Source: Lentisphaeria bacterium (GTDB lineage Bacteria; Verrucomicrobiota; Lentisphaeria; Victivallales; Victivallaceae). Taken from it: DNA of 64,000 nt. Shown here one piece after another: positions 16,881 through 26,444 of this stretch (positions are counted from its first letter, which is position 1; every line of letters begins with the position of its first letter). The stretch covers positions 1,984,001 to 2,048,000 of the forward strand of contig CP091727.1 of NCBI GenBank assembly GCA_022009855.1. Reading direction: 5' to 3'. A program made the translations under genes and the position numbers. The notes under the pieces were generated by a model. That model was given only the letters and a program-made list of their open reading frames with translations, did no database searches and was not told the origin of the DNA.

Positions 16881-18179
16881 ATGATGCAAAATTCACTGTT
16901 TTATGACTACTACGGCCTAATCGATTCGTGCCCATTCCTGAAAAAAATACGATGCACTTTTCCGCGCTTTCGATCTGATCTACGACCAGCCGGATTTTCC
17001 CGAACTCGGCCGCCGTGGCTATCGGCGTTCCGCCTATTTCAAGGCGCTGATCTACAAACAATCGGCTCACATCAAATGCATTTCCGACCTGGTCCGGGAT
17101 CTGGAAAGCCGTCCGATCCTTGCCGAAATGTGCGGTTTCAACCCAGGCCGGATTCCCGATGCGTCCCGTTTTTCGCGCTTCCTGACCGATACGAATAACT
17201 CCGAAATCGAAACTTTTTTCATACTTCCGGCAAACTGCTGGTTGAAAAAGGCATCGCCACGCTGGAGGTCATTATGGCCGATTCTAAACCGATCAAGGCC
17301 AACACCAAGCACAACAATCCCAAGAATCCCAACCGTAAGCTCGACAAAGCCACCAAGATCAAGCGCAATCCCATGGCAACGCTCAGTTATTATTCCTACA
17401 TCAAACAACCGAGTGGCGATAAGAAGAAAACCTTTACCTGGTTCTGGGGCTACCGTACCCACGTCCTGCTCAGCGGTGAGGGTATTCCTCTTATCGAAGT
17501 TACCCTGCCGAACAACCGCACCGACGGCAAAGTAGCCAAGGCGCTACTGAAAAAGTTCGTGCGAATCTACGGTCAGAAAAAAGGGCGCATCTTTCTCGGC
17601 GATGCCGGATACGATGACCGCGAACTTTATAACTTCATTGTCGAAAAACTTAAAGCCGAACCGTTCATTCCGTTGAACCGCCGCAATCAGCAGCCGGACA
17701 AAACCGTGGGGCCGCACGGACTGCCGCTGTGTCAGGCCGGTCTGGAAATGAAATTTTACGGCATCAGCCCGGATGGAGCCCGAACCCGCAAGAAATTTCG
17801 TTGTCCGATTGTCGCCGGGACCAAACGGGAAAAGGCCGCTTTACCGCCGCAATGCCCAATCGACCATGACCATTTCTGTACCGGCAAATGTTACGGCTGT
17901 ACCGCCTATATCGACATTACCGATGATCATCGCAGCCAGGTGCCCAGAGAGTCGAAACGCTTTAAGGACACCTATAAATGCCGGACTGAAGCGGAACGTT
18001 ATTTCTCCCGCCTCGGGCCTCGCGAAGTCGAGGAAATGTCGCAGTACAAATACCGCGCCATCCGCAACCAGATGACCATCGCGCACTTGACTCTGAGCTT
18101 AACCGCCGTGGCCGCCGCGTTGGTTCTGGAGCAACCGGATAAAATCCGTTGCTACAAAACTTTTGCCGACGCCGCTTAG
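16881..18179 (+). CDS. DDE transposase of an IS4/IS5/IS1182-like element (two frameshifts)
   Basis: From ATG 16881 (MMQNSLFYDYYGLID) the frame must lose one base in the A-run at 16941-16947 and gain one in the T-run at 17214-17219. It then reads on through a DUF772-like N-terminal region (AFDLIYDQPDFPELGRRGYR; FSRFLTDTNN). The DDE catalytic part has VIMADSKPIKANT, GDAGYDDRELYNF and EAERYFSRLGPREVEEMSQY. It sits opposite to the phage genes, between the 18519 and 16533 genes, so it is an insertion in the head module. Near-intact apart from the two homopolymer shifts. Confidence 0.8.
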
Positions 18180-18518
18180 CTTCGCCTGTCATAAAAAGTA
18201 AATTTGTCAAACAACACGCATTGTTGCCAATGCAGGATGGCTTACGCCTAAATTTTCAAGTTTTCAGTACCAAATCCGGCCTTTCGGGCCGTTTTACCGC
18301 CAAACAAAATTTTCTCAGCGTTTCCGCCGCAAATCAGGTTCCGGCTCGTCGCCGAGTCAACGTTTTTCTCTTATTTCGCACGAGTCATTTATTTTTACTG
18401 TTGCCGGTTTCTTGCCGGTTTTCATGGCAAAAAGGCCCCATGCAATCAAGCATGGAGCCTTGGAAAACATTCAATCACCGTTACCGCCCGTTTATGACGG
18501 TAAAAGGCCGGGCGGAGA
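18180..18518. other. IS right flank, gene-free, with terminator
   Basis: No gene seen. 18180-18420 is probably the IS 3' end, whose exact boundary I could not fix. A hairpin at 18428-18462 terminates leftward transcription of the 18519 gene. Confidence 0.4.
18428..18462 (-). terminator. Rho-independent terminator after 18519-18799
   Basis: Minus strand AAGGCTCCATGC pairs with GCATGGGGCCTT (loop TTGATT) and is followed by TTTGCC. It lies 57 bases after the stop of the 18519 gene. Confidence 0.65.
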
Positions 18519-18799
18519 TTAATACTCGATAAATGGAGTTATATAATTCAGTTGCTGAATTTCTTTTATAAATTCAGTTTCCGGCAGCTTGCGGGCAATC
18601 AAATCCCGGACCTTACGCACATATTCTGTCCAATTGGCACAAAGTTCCGGGGCATCAGATGAGAGTGGAACAATCGCATATTTCTCACTAATGTATTCTG
18701 CCGCATCCTCGGAATAGAGGGTAAGCGCCAATCGCCGCAATTCCCGATCCTCATCGGTAATCAGCGCTTCATAATCGAATCCCGGGGAAATTCACTCAT
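18519..18799 (-). CDS. Small phage protein (frameshifted)
   Basis: ATG 18799 overlaps the stop of the minor head protein (ATGA). MSEFP is followed, after one missing base in the run at 18784-18787, by GFDYEALITDEDRELRRLAL. The rest is an acidic helical protein of about 93 residues (SEDAAEYISEKYAIVPLSSD; LPETEFIKEIQQLNYITPF). Translational coupling with a virion effector-like fusion makes a partner, chaperone or immunity role thinkable, but nothing in the sequence proves it. Confidence 0.55.
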
Positions 18800-20685
18800 T
18801 TTTCCAATCCTTTCATCATTTTTTCAATATAAGCGGACATGTTTGGAAACTCAAGCCTGAATTGCTTATCATTTCGACAATATGCCGCATAAGCCTGGGC
18901 AAACGCCTCCTTGTTATCCCGACCTCCTTTAACCCGGTAATATGTCTTGGTATGGCCCCCACCATAATTGCCGTTGGTGATTGAGCCGAGCGCGTCCTGA
19001 TGCTGCCGCAGAATCTTCCGTTCAGCCAGGTTCAACTGGCTCATCGATTTTCCGAACATGACTTGTGATGCTTCTTGCCAATACGTTCCCTCCGGAGGGT
19101 CATAGGGGGATACATATAAGTTTTCCTTATAAATCTTCAGATTGCCGTTGGCCTTTTTCTTGAGCTCCTTCCAATCCGCTGCCGCTGCGGCATTGAAATC
19201 GTCGATTTTACCTTGATCGCGCAGCCGGGTGTGATGATCGATCCAATGGCCGAACTCATGCCGCGCCGTCAGCGGGTGCCCATCCCAACTTGAAGCATCC
19301 GGATCGAGATGGATCTCGTAAGACTTCATCTTGCCGTTCTTCGGGCGGAGGAAAGCTCCCCCTTTTTCAAAAACGATTTTCGGCGGCTTCCCGAGTTTGG
19401 CCATTGCCGGGGTGTAGGCGTCGGCCAGTTCGTCCGCAATTTCCCTTGATCCACCGTCTTTGATGATCTGTTCCCGCCAGGCATCACGCCGCTTGTCGTA
19501 GGCGGCTTCCCACTGCTCCTGTCGCCTTGCGCGGTGTTCCTCCCGGCTCTCCTGTTTTGTTGCAGTGGCCGGTGCTGGCTGATCCGCCGGATTTACCGTT
19601 TTCTTCGGCCCATCCAGCGGCAACTCCGGCTGTACTGCCTCGGGAGTACCCTTTGCGGGCTTAGCCGTGGCTTTGGCGGCCGGTTTCGCGGTCGCCGGGG
19701 TAGTCGGCGCGGATTTCTTCTTTGACGCGGCGGAGGGGCCTTTCTTAGCTTTTTGCGGCTTCAGGCTGTTTCGATACTTCTGCCACGCCTCCTTGTCGTC
19801 CTTCTCCTCCTTCCCGGGGGAGTTGACGCCCTCTTTCGGGCGGCCGTCGGCGGTGAAATCCTCCTGCTGAACAAATTCACCGACCGCGACGAAGGAGTGG
19901 GTGCAGTTCGGGTGGCACAGCCCGGCGGCGGTCGCCTGCGAAACGGTCGGGAGCCCTTCGGTGGCGCCGCTGATCGACAGAAGGCGGTTTTCCCACACCG
20001 CGCAGGCGGGGCAGGGATTGCCGGAAACGGTCACCCGGACCACGTCGTTGCCGTTTTCTGCGCAGGTGTCGAAATAGGTCTGCCGCCCGGCATTCAGCAG
20101 CACCGTCCGCGACAGCATTTTGCAGTAGGCCTCGTTGTTCCAGACGCGGCCGCCGGCGTCGACGAACTGGAACCCCTCCGGCCGGGTCAGAATCCGCCCG
20201 AGCAGTGACTGGGTCGCCTCCTCGCGGGTGATCCCGGTGGCGGAGGCGAGGCGGAACACCTCCGCCGAATTCTGCCGGAGGAAGGCAACGTCGGTTTTCA
20301 ACATGTTCTGCGTCATTCCGGCAACGTGAGTAAACGCGTCTTTTTTCAGGAGTTCGATCTTCGCGGTGTCGGGCTTGCCGAGGATCGACTTGTTGAGGTC
20401 TTTCAAGGCGTCGAAGTAGTAGCTCTCTGCGACGTAGGGGATCGCCCTTCCGAACTCCGCGCGGAATGCCTCCTCCAGTTCGGAATAAGCGGCGGTGAGA
20501 TCCTCGATCAGCTTCACCAGCTGCGCCCCTTCGAGCGGGTCTTTCCCGGAGAGGACGTGCGCCTGCAGTTTCGCGTTGAGACGCTCGCGCGCCAGCCGGT
20601 AGATCTCCGCCATCTTGCCGGTGGTGGCGGTGATCTCCTGGTTGGCTTTTTTGTGCTGATCGAGGGTTTTTGCGATCGGGTTCAT
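18796..20685 (-). CDS. Minor head protein fused to a C-terminal zincin domain
   Basis: 629 residues, intact. Residues 1-290 follow the phage minor capsid protein 2 / Mu gpF-like pattern, with the Cys and His motif SGNPCPACAVWENRLLSI, then LCHPNCTHSFVAVGEF. Residues about 290-390 are a low-complexity K/A/P linker (KKKSAPTTPATAKPAAKATA). The last 240 residues carry TARHEFGHWIDHHTRLR, an HExxH zinc motif, and NKEAFAQAYAAY, whose E could be the third ligand. Such proteins enter the capsid, so the zincin could be a maturation protease or an effector delivered with DNA. The fusion is seen; the activity is inferred. Confidence 0.85.
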   Translation of the reverse strand: MNPIAKTLDQHKKANQEITATTGKMAEIYRLARERLNAKLQAHVLSGKDPLEGAQLVKLIEDLTAAYSELEEAFRAEFGRAIPYVAESYYFDALKDLNKSILGKPDTAKIELLKKDAFTHVAGMTQNMLKTDVAFLRQNSAEVFRLASATGITREEATQSLLGRILTRPEGFQFVDAGGRVWNNEAYCKMLSRTVLLNAGRQTYFDTCAENGNDVVRVTVSGNPCPACAVWENRLLSISGATEGLPTVSQATAAGLCHPNCTHSFVAVGEFVQQEDFTADGRPKEGVNSPGKEEKDDKEAWQKYRNSLKPQKAKKGPSAASKKKSAPTTPATAKPAAKATAKPAKGTPEAVQPELPLDGPKKTVNPADQPAPATATKQESREEHRARRQEQWEAAYDKRRDAWREQIIKDGGSREIADELADAYTPAMAKLGKPPKIVFEKGGAFLRPKNGKMKSYEIHLDPDASSWDGHPLTARHEFGHWIDHHTRLRDQGKIDDFNAAAAADWKELKKKANGNLKIYKENLYVSPYDPPEGTYWQEASQVMFGKSMSQLNLAERKILRQHQDALGSITNGNYGGGHTKTYYRVKGGRDNKEAFAQAYAAYCRNDKQFRLEFPNMSAYIEKMMKGLEK

Positions 20686-20698
20686 TTTGCTGTTGCCT

Positions 20699-20750
20699 CT
20701 CGTCGGACCGGTCCGACTGGTCTGACCGGTCCGAATCGTCCGACCGGTCA
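20699..20750. repeat. Short palindromic GGACCGGTCC-type repeats
   Basis: Four closely spaced copies of a CCGGTC-type core (CGGACCGGTCCGACTGGTC, CTGACCGGTCCGAATCGTC, CGACCGGTCAG) lie in the short gap between the 20748 and 20685 genes. Each core is a perfect or near-perfect palindrome. It could be a protein-binding cluster or a processing or pausing signal. Confidence 0.5.
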
Positions 20751-21290
20751 GCCTCTGGTGGTGCGGATGGCGCCGGGGCGGCCCCGGAGCTGTTCAAGAA
20801 ACCGCGCCGCGCGGCTGGCGATGGCCGGATTCGCCCGGCTGCGGTAGGTGCGCGAGCCGATTCCGTCGACACTCTCGCTCTGGATCAGCGCCGAAACCGG
20901 GTTGATCCCCTCATCCGGACTGGTCAGCAGGAAGAGCGCCTGTTCGCAGACCGCGCCGACGGCGAACGGGTTTGCGTAATCGAGCTCCGTGCCGCCGAGT
21001 TCGAGCGAGATGTCCTGTCCGGCCATGGCGAGCGCGGCGGAGCGCTCCTCCTCGGATTTCGCGCTCCACTCCGATTTCCGCAGATGCAGGGCGAAATATT
21101 CGTCAGCCTTTGCGGGATCGAGCATTTTGCGCCCCTTTCCGGCCGCCGTTTTGCTTACGGATTCGACCAGCTTCCGGACGGCGTCGTCGGAGAGCCGCGC
21201 GTCGAAACGGAGTGCGCCGGCGCGTCCGTCCTGAATGAACTGGACCACGCCGCACCCGGCCGCCCGCTGGATCGAGATGATTTTGACCAT
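20748..21290 (-). CDS. Phage virion-associated hypothetical protein
   Basis: 180 residues from ATG 21290 (CGGAGG ahead). MVKIISIQRAAGCGVVQFIQ begins a mixed protein. A middle helix (LHLRKSEWSAKSEEERSAAL) and a basic C-terminus (SRTYRSRANPAIASRAARFL) are visible. It lies between capsid and minor head protein, where head-fibre or connector proteins are common. A strong hairpin precedes its ribosome-binding site. No family recognised. Confidence 0.6.
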   Translation of the reverse strand: MVKIISIQRAAGCGVVQFIQDGRAGALRFDARLSDDAVRKLVESVSKTAAGKGRKMLDPAKADEYFALHLRKSEWSAKSEEERSAALAMAGQDISLELGGTELDYANPFAVGAVCEQALFLLTSPDEGINPVSALIQSESVDGIGSRTYRSRANPAIASRAARFLEQLRGRPGAIRTTRG

Positions 21291-21305
21291 GATTTTTTCC
21301 TCCGT

Positions 21306-21351
21306 TAAAAATCCCCGGAGCGGCATTGAGGGGGATCGCCGCCGCTCCGGG
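21306..21351 (-). terminator. Hairpin plus T-tract between capsid and 20748 gene
   Basis: Minus strand CCCGGAGCGGC pairs with GCCGCTCCGGGG, followed by ATTTTTAACGGAGG. The ribosome-binding site of ATG 21290 follows directly. It would lower expression downstream of the highly expressed capsid gene. Confidence 0.65.
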
Positions 21352-21361
21352 AGGGAGTGCC

Positions 21362-22571
21362 TTACTCGGTCACCGTCTTGGTCGGAACCGGATTTTCCTC
21401 GGTGTTGGCAACCGTCACCGTGCCGGCGGCGGCCTTGATCCCGGCGAGCGCCGCGGCGGAGGGCTGCAGCCCCTTGATCCGGCAGAGCCGCTGCTTGGCG
21501 TTTTTGAATTCGAAGGTGAGTTCACCGAGCGCCATCCGCTTGATGCCGTCGAATCCCTTCGGGGTGGCGTCCTCGTCGGTGATCGCACGCCCCTTGAGGT
21601 TCGAGAGGCCGAAGCCGGCGGGATCGAGCACCCAGACATCGGTATCCGGCACATCCGGATCGGCCATGATGGTCATGCCGCGGCCGTTGATCTCGTTGAC
21701 CACCACCGCGACGTAGGCGCCGCGCCGGTCGTCGGAGCGGAGGATCTGGAGCCGGTCCTTGAACTCGCAGGAGAGCACGCGGGCCTGTCCGGGCGAGCAG
21801 AGGATCTGGGTCGGGTCGCCGCCTTCGCCGAGGATCGCCTGTGCGGCGTCGTTGACGAGGTAGCTGTCGAGCCGGGCGCCGGAAGCGTCCACCGAGAGCC
21901 CGCCCGCCTGAGTGCCGAAGAAGTAGAGCCCGGCCGCTTCGCCGCGGGCGGTTGTCGAGGCTTCGACCCGGCGGCCGAAGAGAACGACGCGGTTGAGGTC
22001 GCGGGCGAGTTCCTGCATTGCAAAGGCGGTCTGCCGGCTCATCTGGTTGTCGACGTTGCCGTAGACGTCGATCGCCAGCGCCGAACCGGAGAGGACGATC
22101 TCCTTTGCGGAAGATCTGGCAGCAGTTGTATTCGGTGGCGGACTGGTGGTAGTTCTCCTCGCCGTCGCCGTTGCTGGAACCCTCCGCCATCGGGGTGGAG
22201 ACGATGTTGAGCACGTCGCTGGTGGCCGGGGCGCTCTTGCTCGAACCGTTCGCGGCGGCCAGCTCGACCGTCACGGTGGTGCCGCTGACGGAGGCGACGC
22301 GAAACAGCGCGGAATCGTCGCGGACGGTCAGCAGCGTGCCAACCTTGACCTTGGCGGCGTCGGCGGCGCTGACGGTGCAGGCGAGGCCGGAGACGCTGGT
22401 CGCGGTGATGCTGCGACCAGCGATCTGGTCCTCCAGCCATTCGTGCTTCTGCTGGTGCGCAACGGCAACGGTCTTGAAGTTGGAGATGAAGCGCGGCTCA
22501 TCCTTGATGACGGTCGAAAGAATGTCCGAGAGGTCGCGCTTCTTGTTCTGGAAACTGTAGGTGTACAACAT
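21362..22571 (-). CDS. Major capsid protein, SU10/DUF5309-like (frameshifted)
   Basis: MLYTYSFQNKKRDLSDILST starts at ATG 22571. The N-terminal 150 residues include an inserted beta domain (KVKVGTLLTVRDDSALFRVA). ENYHQSATEYNCCQIFRK then joins, after removing one base in the run at 22104-22106, to EIVLSGSALAIDVYGNVDNQ and MSRQTAFAMQELARDLNRVV. The last part is the usual AYVAVVVNEINGRGMTIMAD and VWVLDPAGFGLSNLKGRAI. This pattern is that of SU10-type capsids (DUF5309) as I recall it. Position after scaffold supports it. About 403 residues when repaired. Confidence 0.85.
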
Positions 22572-22617
22572 GTTTTTTTCTCCTATGATAAAATTCCACT
22601 TCGATGCCGGGAAAAAC

Positions 22618-23637
22618 TCAATTTTTTACGAGTTTGAATTGAGTAAAATCCTCAAACATCCAGTTGTTTTTTAATGTTCGATACACGATATCGAGGAATT
22701 TGCGAGCCAAGGCGATATTGGCTTTCGCTCCACCCCGCCGACTTTTAACCGATTCATGAAAGGCATGGAGATACGGGCTGTATCGTTTTGCGATCAGCGC
22801 ACATTGAACCAATGTGGTTCGTGCAATTTTGCTGCCGTTCTTCGTGATTCGTCCATGACAGACCGTATCATTTGAATTACTTACTCTCGGGACGATTCCG
22901 ATATAAGCCGCAAGCTGTTTCGAAGAACGGAAGTCATGGATATTGCCGATTGTCGAGAGCAGAGTTGCCGCCCCTTTCGAACCGATTCCTTTAATGGATT
23001 TCAGATTCTTGAAGCCGTCCATCTTACTGCCATGATCCTCAATCGTCTTATCCAATTTTTCAATGCTTTGATTCAAGCTGCGAATTTGTTCGACGACCAC
23101 GAACAGTTCCGTATCGGTGATTGGGTCAAAGTGAAAGCTCAAAGCTTTCCGAAGCCCGGTCTCCGTGGACAACTCCTCCCGCTTCAAAACGATGAAATTG
23201 GCAGCCAGCAGATTATTGACTTTGTTTTTCAAGACGGTACGCAACTGAACCAGCTTTTCCCTGGTCTGCGTCAAACTTGAAATCTTCGCTTGTAAATCGT
23301 CTTTCATTCTTACCTCCGGAAGCATATCCTTTTCCAGAAACTCCGCCAATATTTTCGCGTCATGCTTGTCCGTCTTTTTCGTGGACGTGCTGATCACTTT
23401 GAACTGTGAGGGATTTACTACGACGAGCCGTCCCACATGAGCTTTCAGGAACCGGCAAAACATAAATGTGTTGCCGGTCGCTTCCACCGCCATGGCAGTA
23501 TCCTTTCCGAGCAGTGAAGCAAAACCTTTCAACTCACTGATTTCGCACTTGCCGATTTTCTTCTCCTCGCCGTTTTCCCGGATACAATACGTGAAGTTGT
23601 TCCGGTGCAAATCCACTCCCACAAAACTTGTCATCAT
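22618..23637 (-). CDS. IS110-family transposase
   Basis: 339 residues from ATG 23637. The N-terminal DEDD/RuvC-like catalytic domain shows VGVDLHRNNFTYCI, MAVEATGNTFMFCR and KKTDKHDAKILAEFL. The C-terminal transposase_20 region has LKSIKGIGSKGAATLLSTIG and KQLAAYIGIVPRVSNSNDTV, with the conserved serine region. Intact. It separates capsid from scaffold, genes normally adjacent, so it is an insertion. It has the same direction as the phage operon, so transcription into the capsid gene might continue. IS ends were not resolved. Confidence 0.9.
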   Translation of the reverse strand: MMTSFVGVDLHRNNFTYCIRENGEEKKIGKCEISELKGFASLLGKDTAMAVEATGNTFMFCRFLKAHVGRLVVVNPSQFKVISTSTKKTDKHDAKILAEFLEKDMLPEVRMKDDLQAKISSLTQTREKLVQLRTVLKNKVNNLLAANFIVLKREELSTETGLRKALSFHFDPITDTELFVVVEQIRSLNQSIEKLDKTIEDHGSKMDGFKNLKSIKGIGSKGAATLLSTIGNIHDFRSSKQLAAYIGIVPRVSNSNDTVCHGRITKNGSKIARTTLVQCALIAKRYSPYLHAFHESVKSRRGGAKANIALARKFLDIVYRTLKNNWMFEDFTQFKLVKN

Positions 23638-23924
23638 CGTCAGCCTCCATTCGTTTTTCACGAATCGAAGCGGAACTGCTGTCACGGCCTCACCATCCTC
23701 CTATACAGAGTAGTCGAATTAACATCGCTCTCTACGGTGGCGCTCTGGTTTGCAGATCTGACTAATCTCCTTTCCGGGGTCATCCTCTTCTCGGAGGCGC
23801 CTCAAATAAATATTCAGTCTGCAACCTGTCCGCTTCCATACGTGTAAGTTAATCGCCATAAATTACACGCCGCAAGCAGAAACCGCGAACGTCAGCTATT
23901 TATCATACCATCTCCTTTTTGAGG
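23638..23924. other. IS110 upstream flank, no gene
   Basis: No coding frame with phage-like composition. This stretch probably holds the non-coding end of the IS110 element, which in this family is long and can encode a guide RNA, and the end of the scaffold transcript. I see no clear inverted repeat, as is normal for IS110. Confidence 0.4.
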
Positions 23925-24511
23925 TTACTTGACTTCGGGAGCGTTGTTGATCTGCTCGATCAAATTGCCGAGCCGGTCATTGGGATCGACTTTCGGCGCG
24001 GGCGGCTGATCCTTCGGGGGATCGGCAGGACCGGCGCCCGGCTTCACATTGGCGGCGAAATAGCGCGGCTGCTCCTTCTTGAGCTTCTCGATGAACTCGC
24101 CGGTTTTCGCCTCGTCGGCGAGGTCGATTCCGTTCTTTTCCGCGAGGTAGTCGAGGTAGTCGGCGTCCTCGCACTTGTGTTTCGCGGCCAGCTCGTGGAT
24201 GCGGTTGCTGCGGATCAAGGCGGAGTGTTCTTTTTTCGCACTGTCGCGCTCGGCTTCGGCGGTCCGGCGGGCCTCTTCGGCGGTTTTGAGCTTCGCTTCG
24301 GCGGCTTCGGCGCGCTTTTTGTAGCGTTCGGCTTCGGTCAGCTTCTCCTGTTCGGCGGCGTCGAGCTTCTCCTGCGCCTCCTTGAGCTTCGCTTCGGCAT
24401 TGTCGGCGCGGGTGGAAAGGGCGTCCGGGTCGAACCGTTCGAGCTCGGCTTTTTCGAGCGCGTTGAGCTCCTCGCCGCGGGCGGCCTTTTGATGATTTCA
24501 GCGAGTTTCAT
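23925..24511 (-). CDS. Phage scaffold protein (frameshifted)
   Basis: ATG 24511 overlaps the portal stop (ATGA). MKLAEIIK continues, with one base missing in the run at 24487-24490, into KAARGEELNALEKAELERFD and then a long coiled-coil (AEAKLKEAQEKLDAAEQEKL). The C-terminus is proline-rich and acidic, ending LIEQINNAPEVK. A coiled-coil protein of about 195 residues between portal and capsid is the scaffold signature. Confidence 0.8.
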
Positions 24512-25989
24512 CGGGATTTCCTCCTTCGTTTTTCGTCTTGATCGTCATCGCTGTTGTCTGAAGTTGAGTTGTCAACACCGCCGAAGCCGAATTCCGGGAC
24601 CGGGGCGGGCTGGAGGTTCTCGATTTCGTCAAGCAACGCCTGTTTGCGGTCGTCGGGGATGCTGCCGATGGCGTCGAGCAGTTCGACGGCGACGCCGAGG
24701 GCGGCCTTGCGGAACTCGATCCCGGCATCGGGGATGTTCGAGAGCTGGAGGAGGCCGGCGATGTTCCGTTCGAGGTCGCGGACGGCGAATTTCCGGTTGT
24801 AGGTCACCTCCGGCACCTGCACGGCGGAATCCCAGAGGTTCATAATCGCCCACGCCCGCAGCTCCGCCTGTTCGAGCAGGTCGGCGCGGTTGGTGAGAAA
24901 CTGGGTGACGTTCTGGAAGTCCCACGCCTTGGATTCGGCGGTCTGCGCCTCTTTGCTCCGGCTCTGGATCGCCAGTCCGACCACGTCGAATAACTCCTGC
25001 TTGAGGTTCGCATTTTCGGCACGGATGGTGGAGGTTTCGACGCCGGAGGGGGAGATGTAGCGGCTGATGCCCTTTTCCTCGACGCTCTCGATCAGCGCGG
25101 CGGACCGGGCGACGACGGCGGAAAACGTGTCGGACTGGGGATCATTTTTCCGGGCAGGAGCCTTCGACGCGCCGCGAGCGAAGGCTTCGGAGACGACCAG
25201 CATGCCGAACATCTGCTTGACCACGTTCATCTGCGCCTCGGATTCATTGTTGAGGATCGCGTCACTGATCCGGACGACGTCCTCGAACCAGTGGTTCGCC
25301 TCGATGCCGAAGCCGTCCGGCTCGATGAGTTCGACGAGCGGGATCACGCCGGTGGGGTTGACGCCTTCGGTGATTGCCCCGGTGATCGGGTCGTAGAGCC
25401 GCCACTTGTCGCGGGTCCAGAGCCGGACGCGGCGGACGGTGCTGCGCACCTCATCCGGATTCTGGTCGTAGGTATGGAGCTCTTCGATTTTTGCCCAGAC
25501 GAGCCGGCGGTCGGGTCCATACGCCCAGTCGAGCACGGAAAGGGGCGAGAGGGCGACGCAGTAGGGGCGGAGGCGCTCCCGTTCGGCGCGTTCGCGGTCT
25601 ACCGGCCCGTCGAAGGAGGGGGAGCCGACGAAGAGCCAGGCGCGGCCGTAGACGTTGAGCAGCGTGGAGACCTGACGCATCACCTCATTGGTGCGCAGTC
25701 CGCTGCGGCTCCAGTCCTCGACCAGGGCGGAATCGGCGCCGGTGCGGACGGGATCGACGGAGAGGGCATACTGCGTGATCCGCTGGGCGATGTTGCGGGG
25801 GTAGTTGAAGTAGTAGGCGCGGCGGAGGCGCTCCTCGAATTCGAGCGGGATTTCGGATACATGGCGGATCAGCGCCTTCCGGATGTAGTCGAATCCGCCG
25901 GAATAGGCGTCGCGTGCCCGTTCCCAGTCGCGCTGGTGGTAACTGTATTCGGGGTGTCGGGTGTTGAAGGTAAAAACGGTGTCGCTCAC
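24508..25989 (-). CDS. Portal protein
   Basis: 493 residues starting at GTG 25989, which overlaps the TGA of the upstream gene. It has the typical SPP1/HK97-like portal flow: YFNYPRNIAQRITQYALSVD, MRQVSTLLNVYGRAWLFVG, VNPTGVIPLVELIEPDG, then the stem region DDVVRISDAILNNESEAQMN-like helices and SPSGVETSTIRAENANLKQE. The tail is acidic and polar (STSDNSDDDQDEKRRRKSR). It forms the dodecameric DNA gate. Intact and coupled with genes on both sides. Confidence 0.85.
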   Translation of the reverse strand: MSDTVFTFNTRHPEYSYHQRDWERARDAYSGGFDYIRKALIRHVSEIPLEFEERLRRAYYFNYPRNIAQRITQYALSVDPVRTGADSALVEDWSRSGLRTNEVMRQVSTLLNVYGRAWLFVGSPSFDGPVDRERAERERLRPYCVALSPLSVLDWAYGPDRRLVWAKIEELHTYDQNPDEVRSTVRRVRLWTRDKWRLYDPITGAITEGVNPTGVIPLVELIEPDGFGIEANHWFEDVVRISDAILNNESEAQMNVVKQMFGMLVVSEAFARGASKAPARKNDPQSDTFSAVVARSAALIESVEEKGISRYISPSGVETSTIRAENANLKQELFDVVGLAIQSRSKEAQTAESKAWDFQNVTQFLTNRADLLEQAELRAWAIMNLWDSAVQVPEVTYNRKFAVRDLERNIAGLLQLSNIPDAGIEFRKAALGVAVELLDAIGSIPDDRKQALLDEIENLQPAPVPEFGFGGVDNSTSDNSDDDQDEKRRRKSR

Positions 25990-26444
25990 AGGTTTTTTCT
26001 CCTCTTCGATGAGTTTGATCGGGATGTTGCCGCCTTCGATTCCGAGTTCGTGACGGTCGCGCCAGCGTTCGGGGCGGCGGTTCTTGAGCCAGAAGATGGC
26101 GGCGGTGACGTCCGGGGGACTTCGCGGGTGACGACGGTGCGGAACTGCCGCTGATTCTCCGCGTTGTCGGCGTAGGAGTTGGTGCGGACCTCCTCATAGG
26201 AGTATCCGGTGGCGCGGCGGAAGAGGGCGGCTTCGACAGCGTCGTCGGCGTCAACTTTTCCCCGTTTTAGGGCCTCCACCAATTCCGGGTGCTGATTTTT
26301 GTAGACGTTGAACGCGGAGACGGAGACGGAGAATTTGCGGCAGATTTCCTCCTCGGTCGCGCCCATGCGGCAGAGGTGCTCGATCCGCGCGAGGTGAGGG
26401 CGGATAAACTCGTCGTATTTGGATTTTCTCCCGGTTCCGGCCAT
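25986..26444 (-). CDS. Terminase small-subunit-like HTH protein (two compensating frameshifts)
   Basis: ATG 26444 begins MAGTGRKSKYDEFIRPHLAR. A helix-turn-helix follows (MGATEEEICRKFSVSVSAFN), then YKNQHPELVEALKRGKVDAD, the layout of phage DNA-packaging small subunits. After VVTREVP the family normally continues DVTAAIFWLKNRRPERWRD. That sequence is present one frame over if a base is added at 26114-26118, and the original stop is regained by removing one at 25993-25998. It lies directly upstream of the portal gene. A second small-terminase-like gene is found at 16000-16533. Confidence 0.7.
   Translation of the reverse strand: MAGTGRKSKYDEFIRPHLARIEHLCRMGATEEEICRKFSVSVSAFNVYKNQHPELVEALKRGKVDADDAVEAALFRRATGYSYEEVRTNSYADNAENQRQFRTVVTREVPRTSPPPSSGSRTAAPNAGATVTNSESKAATSRSNSSKRRKNL

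Noticed and set aside
19877..20872. 331-codon minus-strand frame rich in R, S and D
   Set aside because: Out-of-frame reading of the minor head protein gene; its DRSDDSDRSDQSDRSD part is the palindromic repeat cluster.
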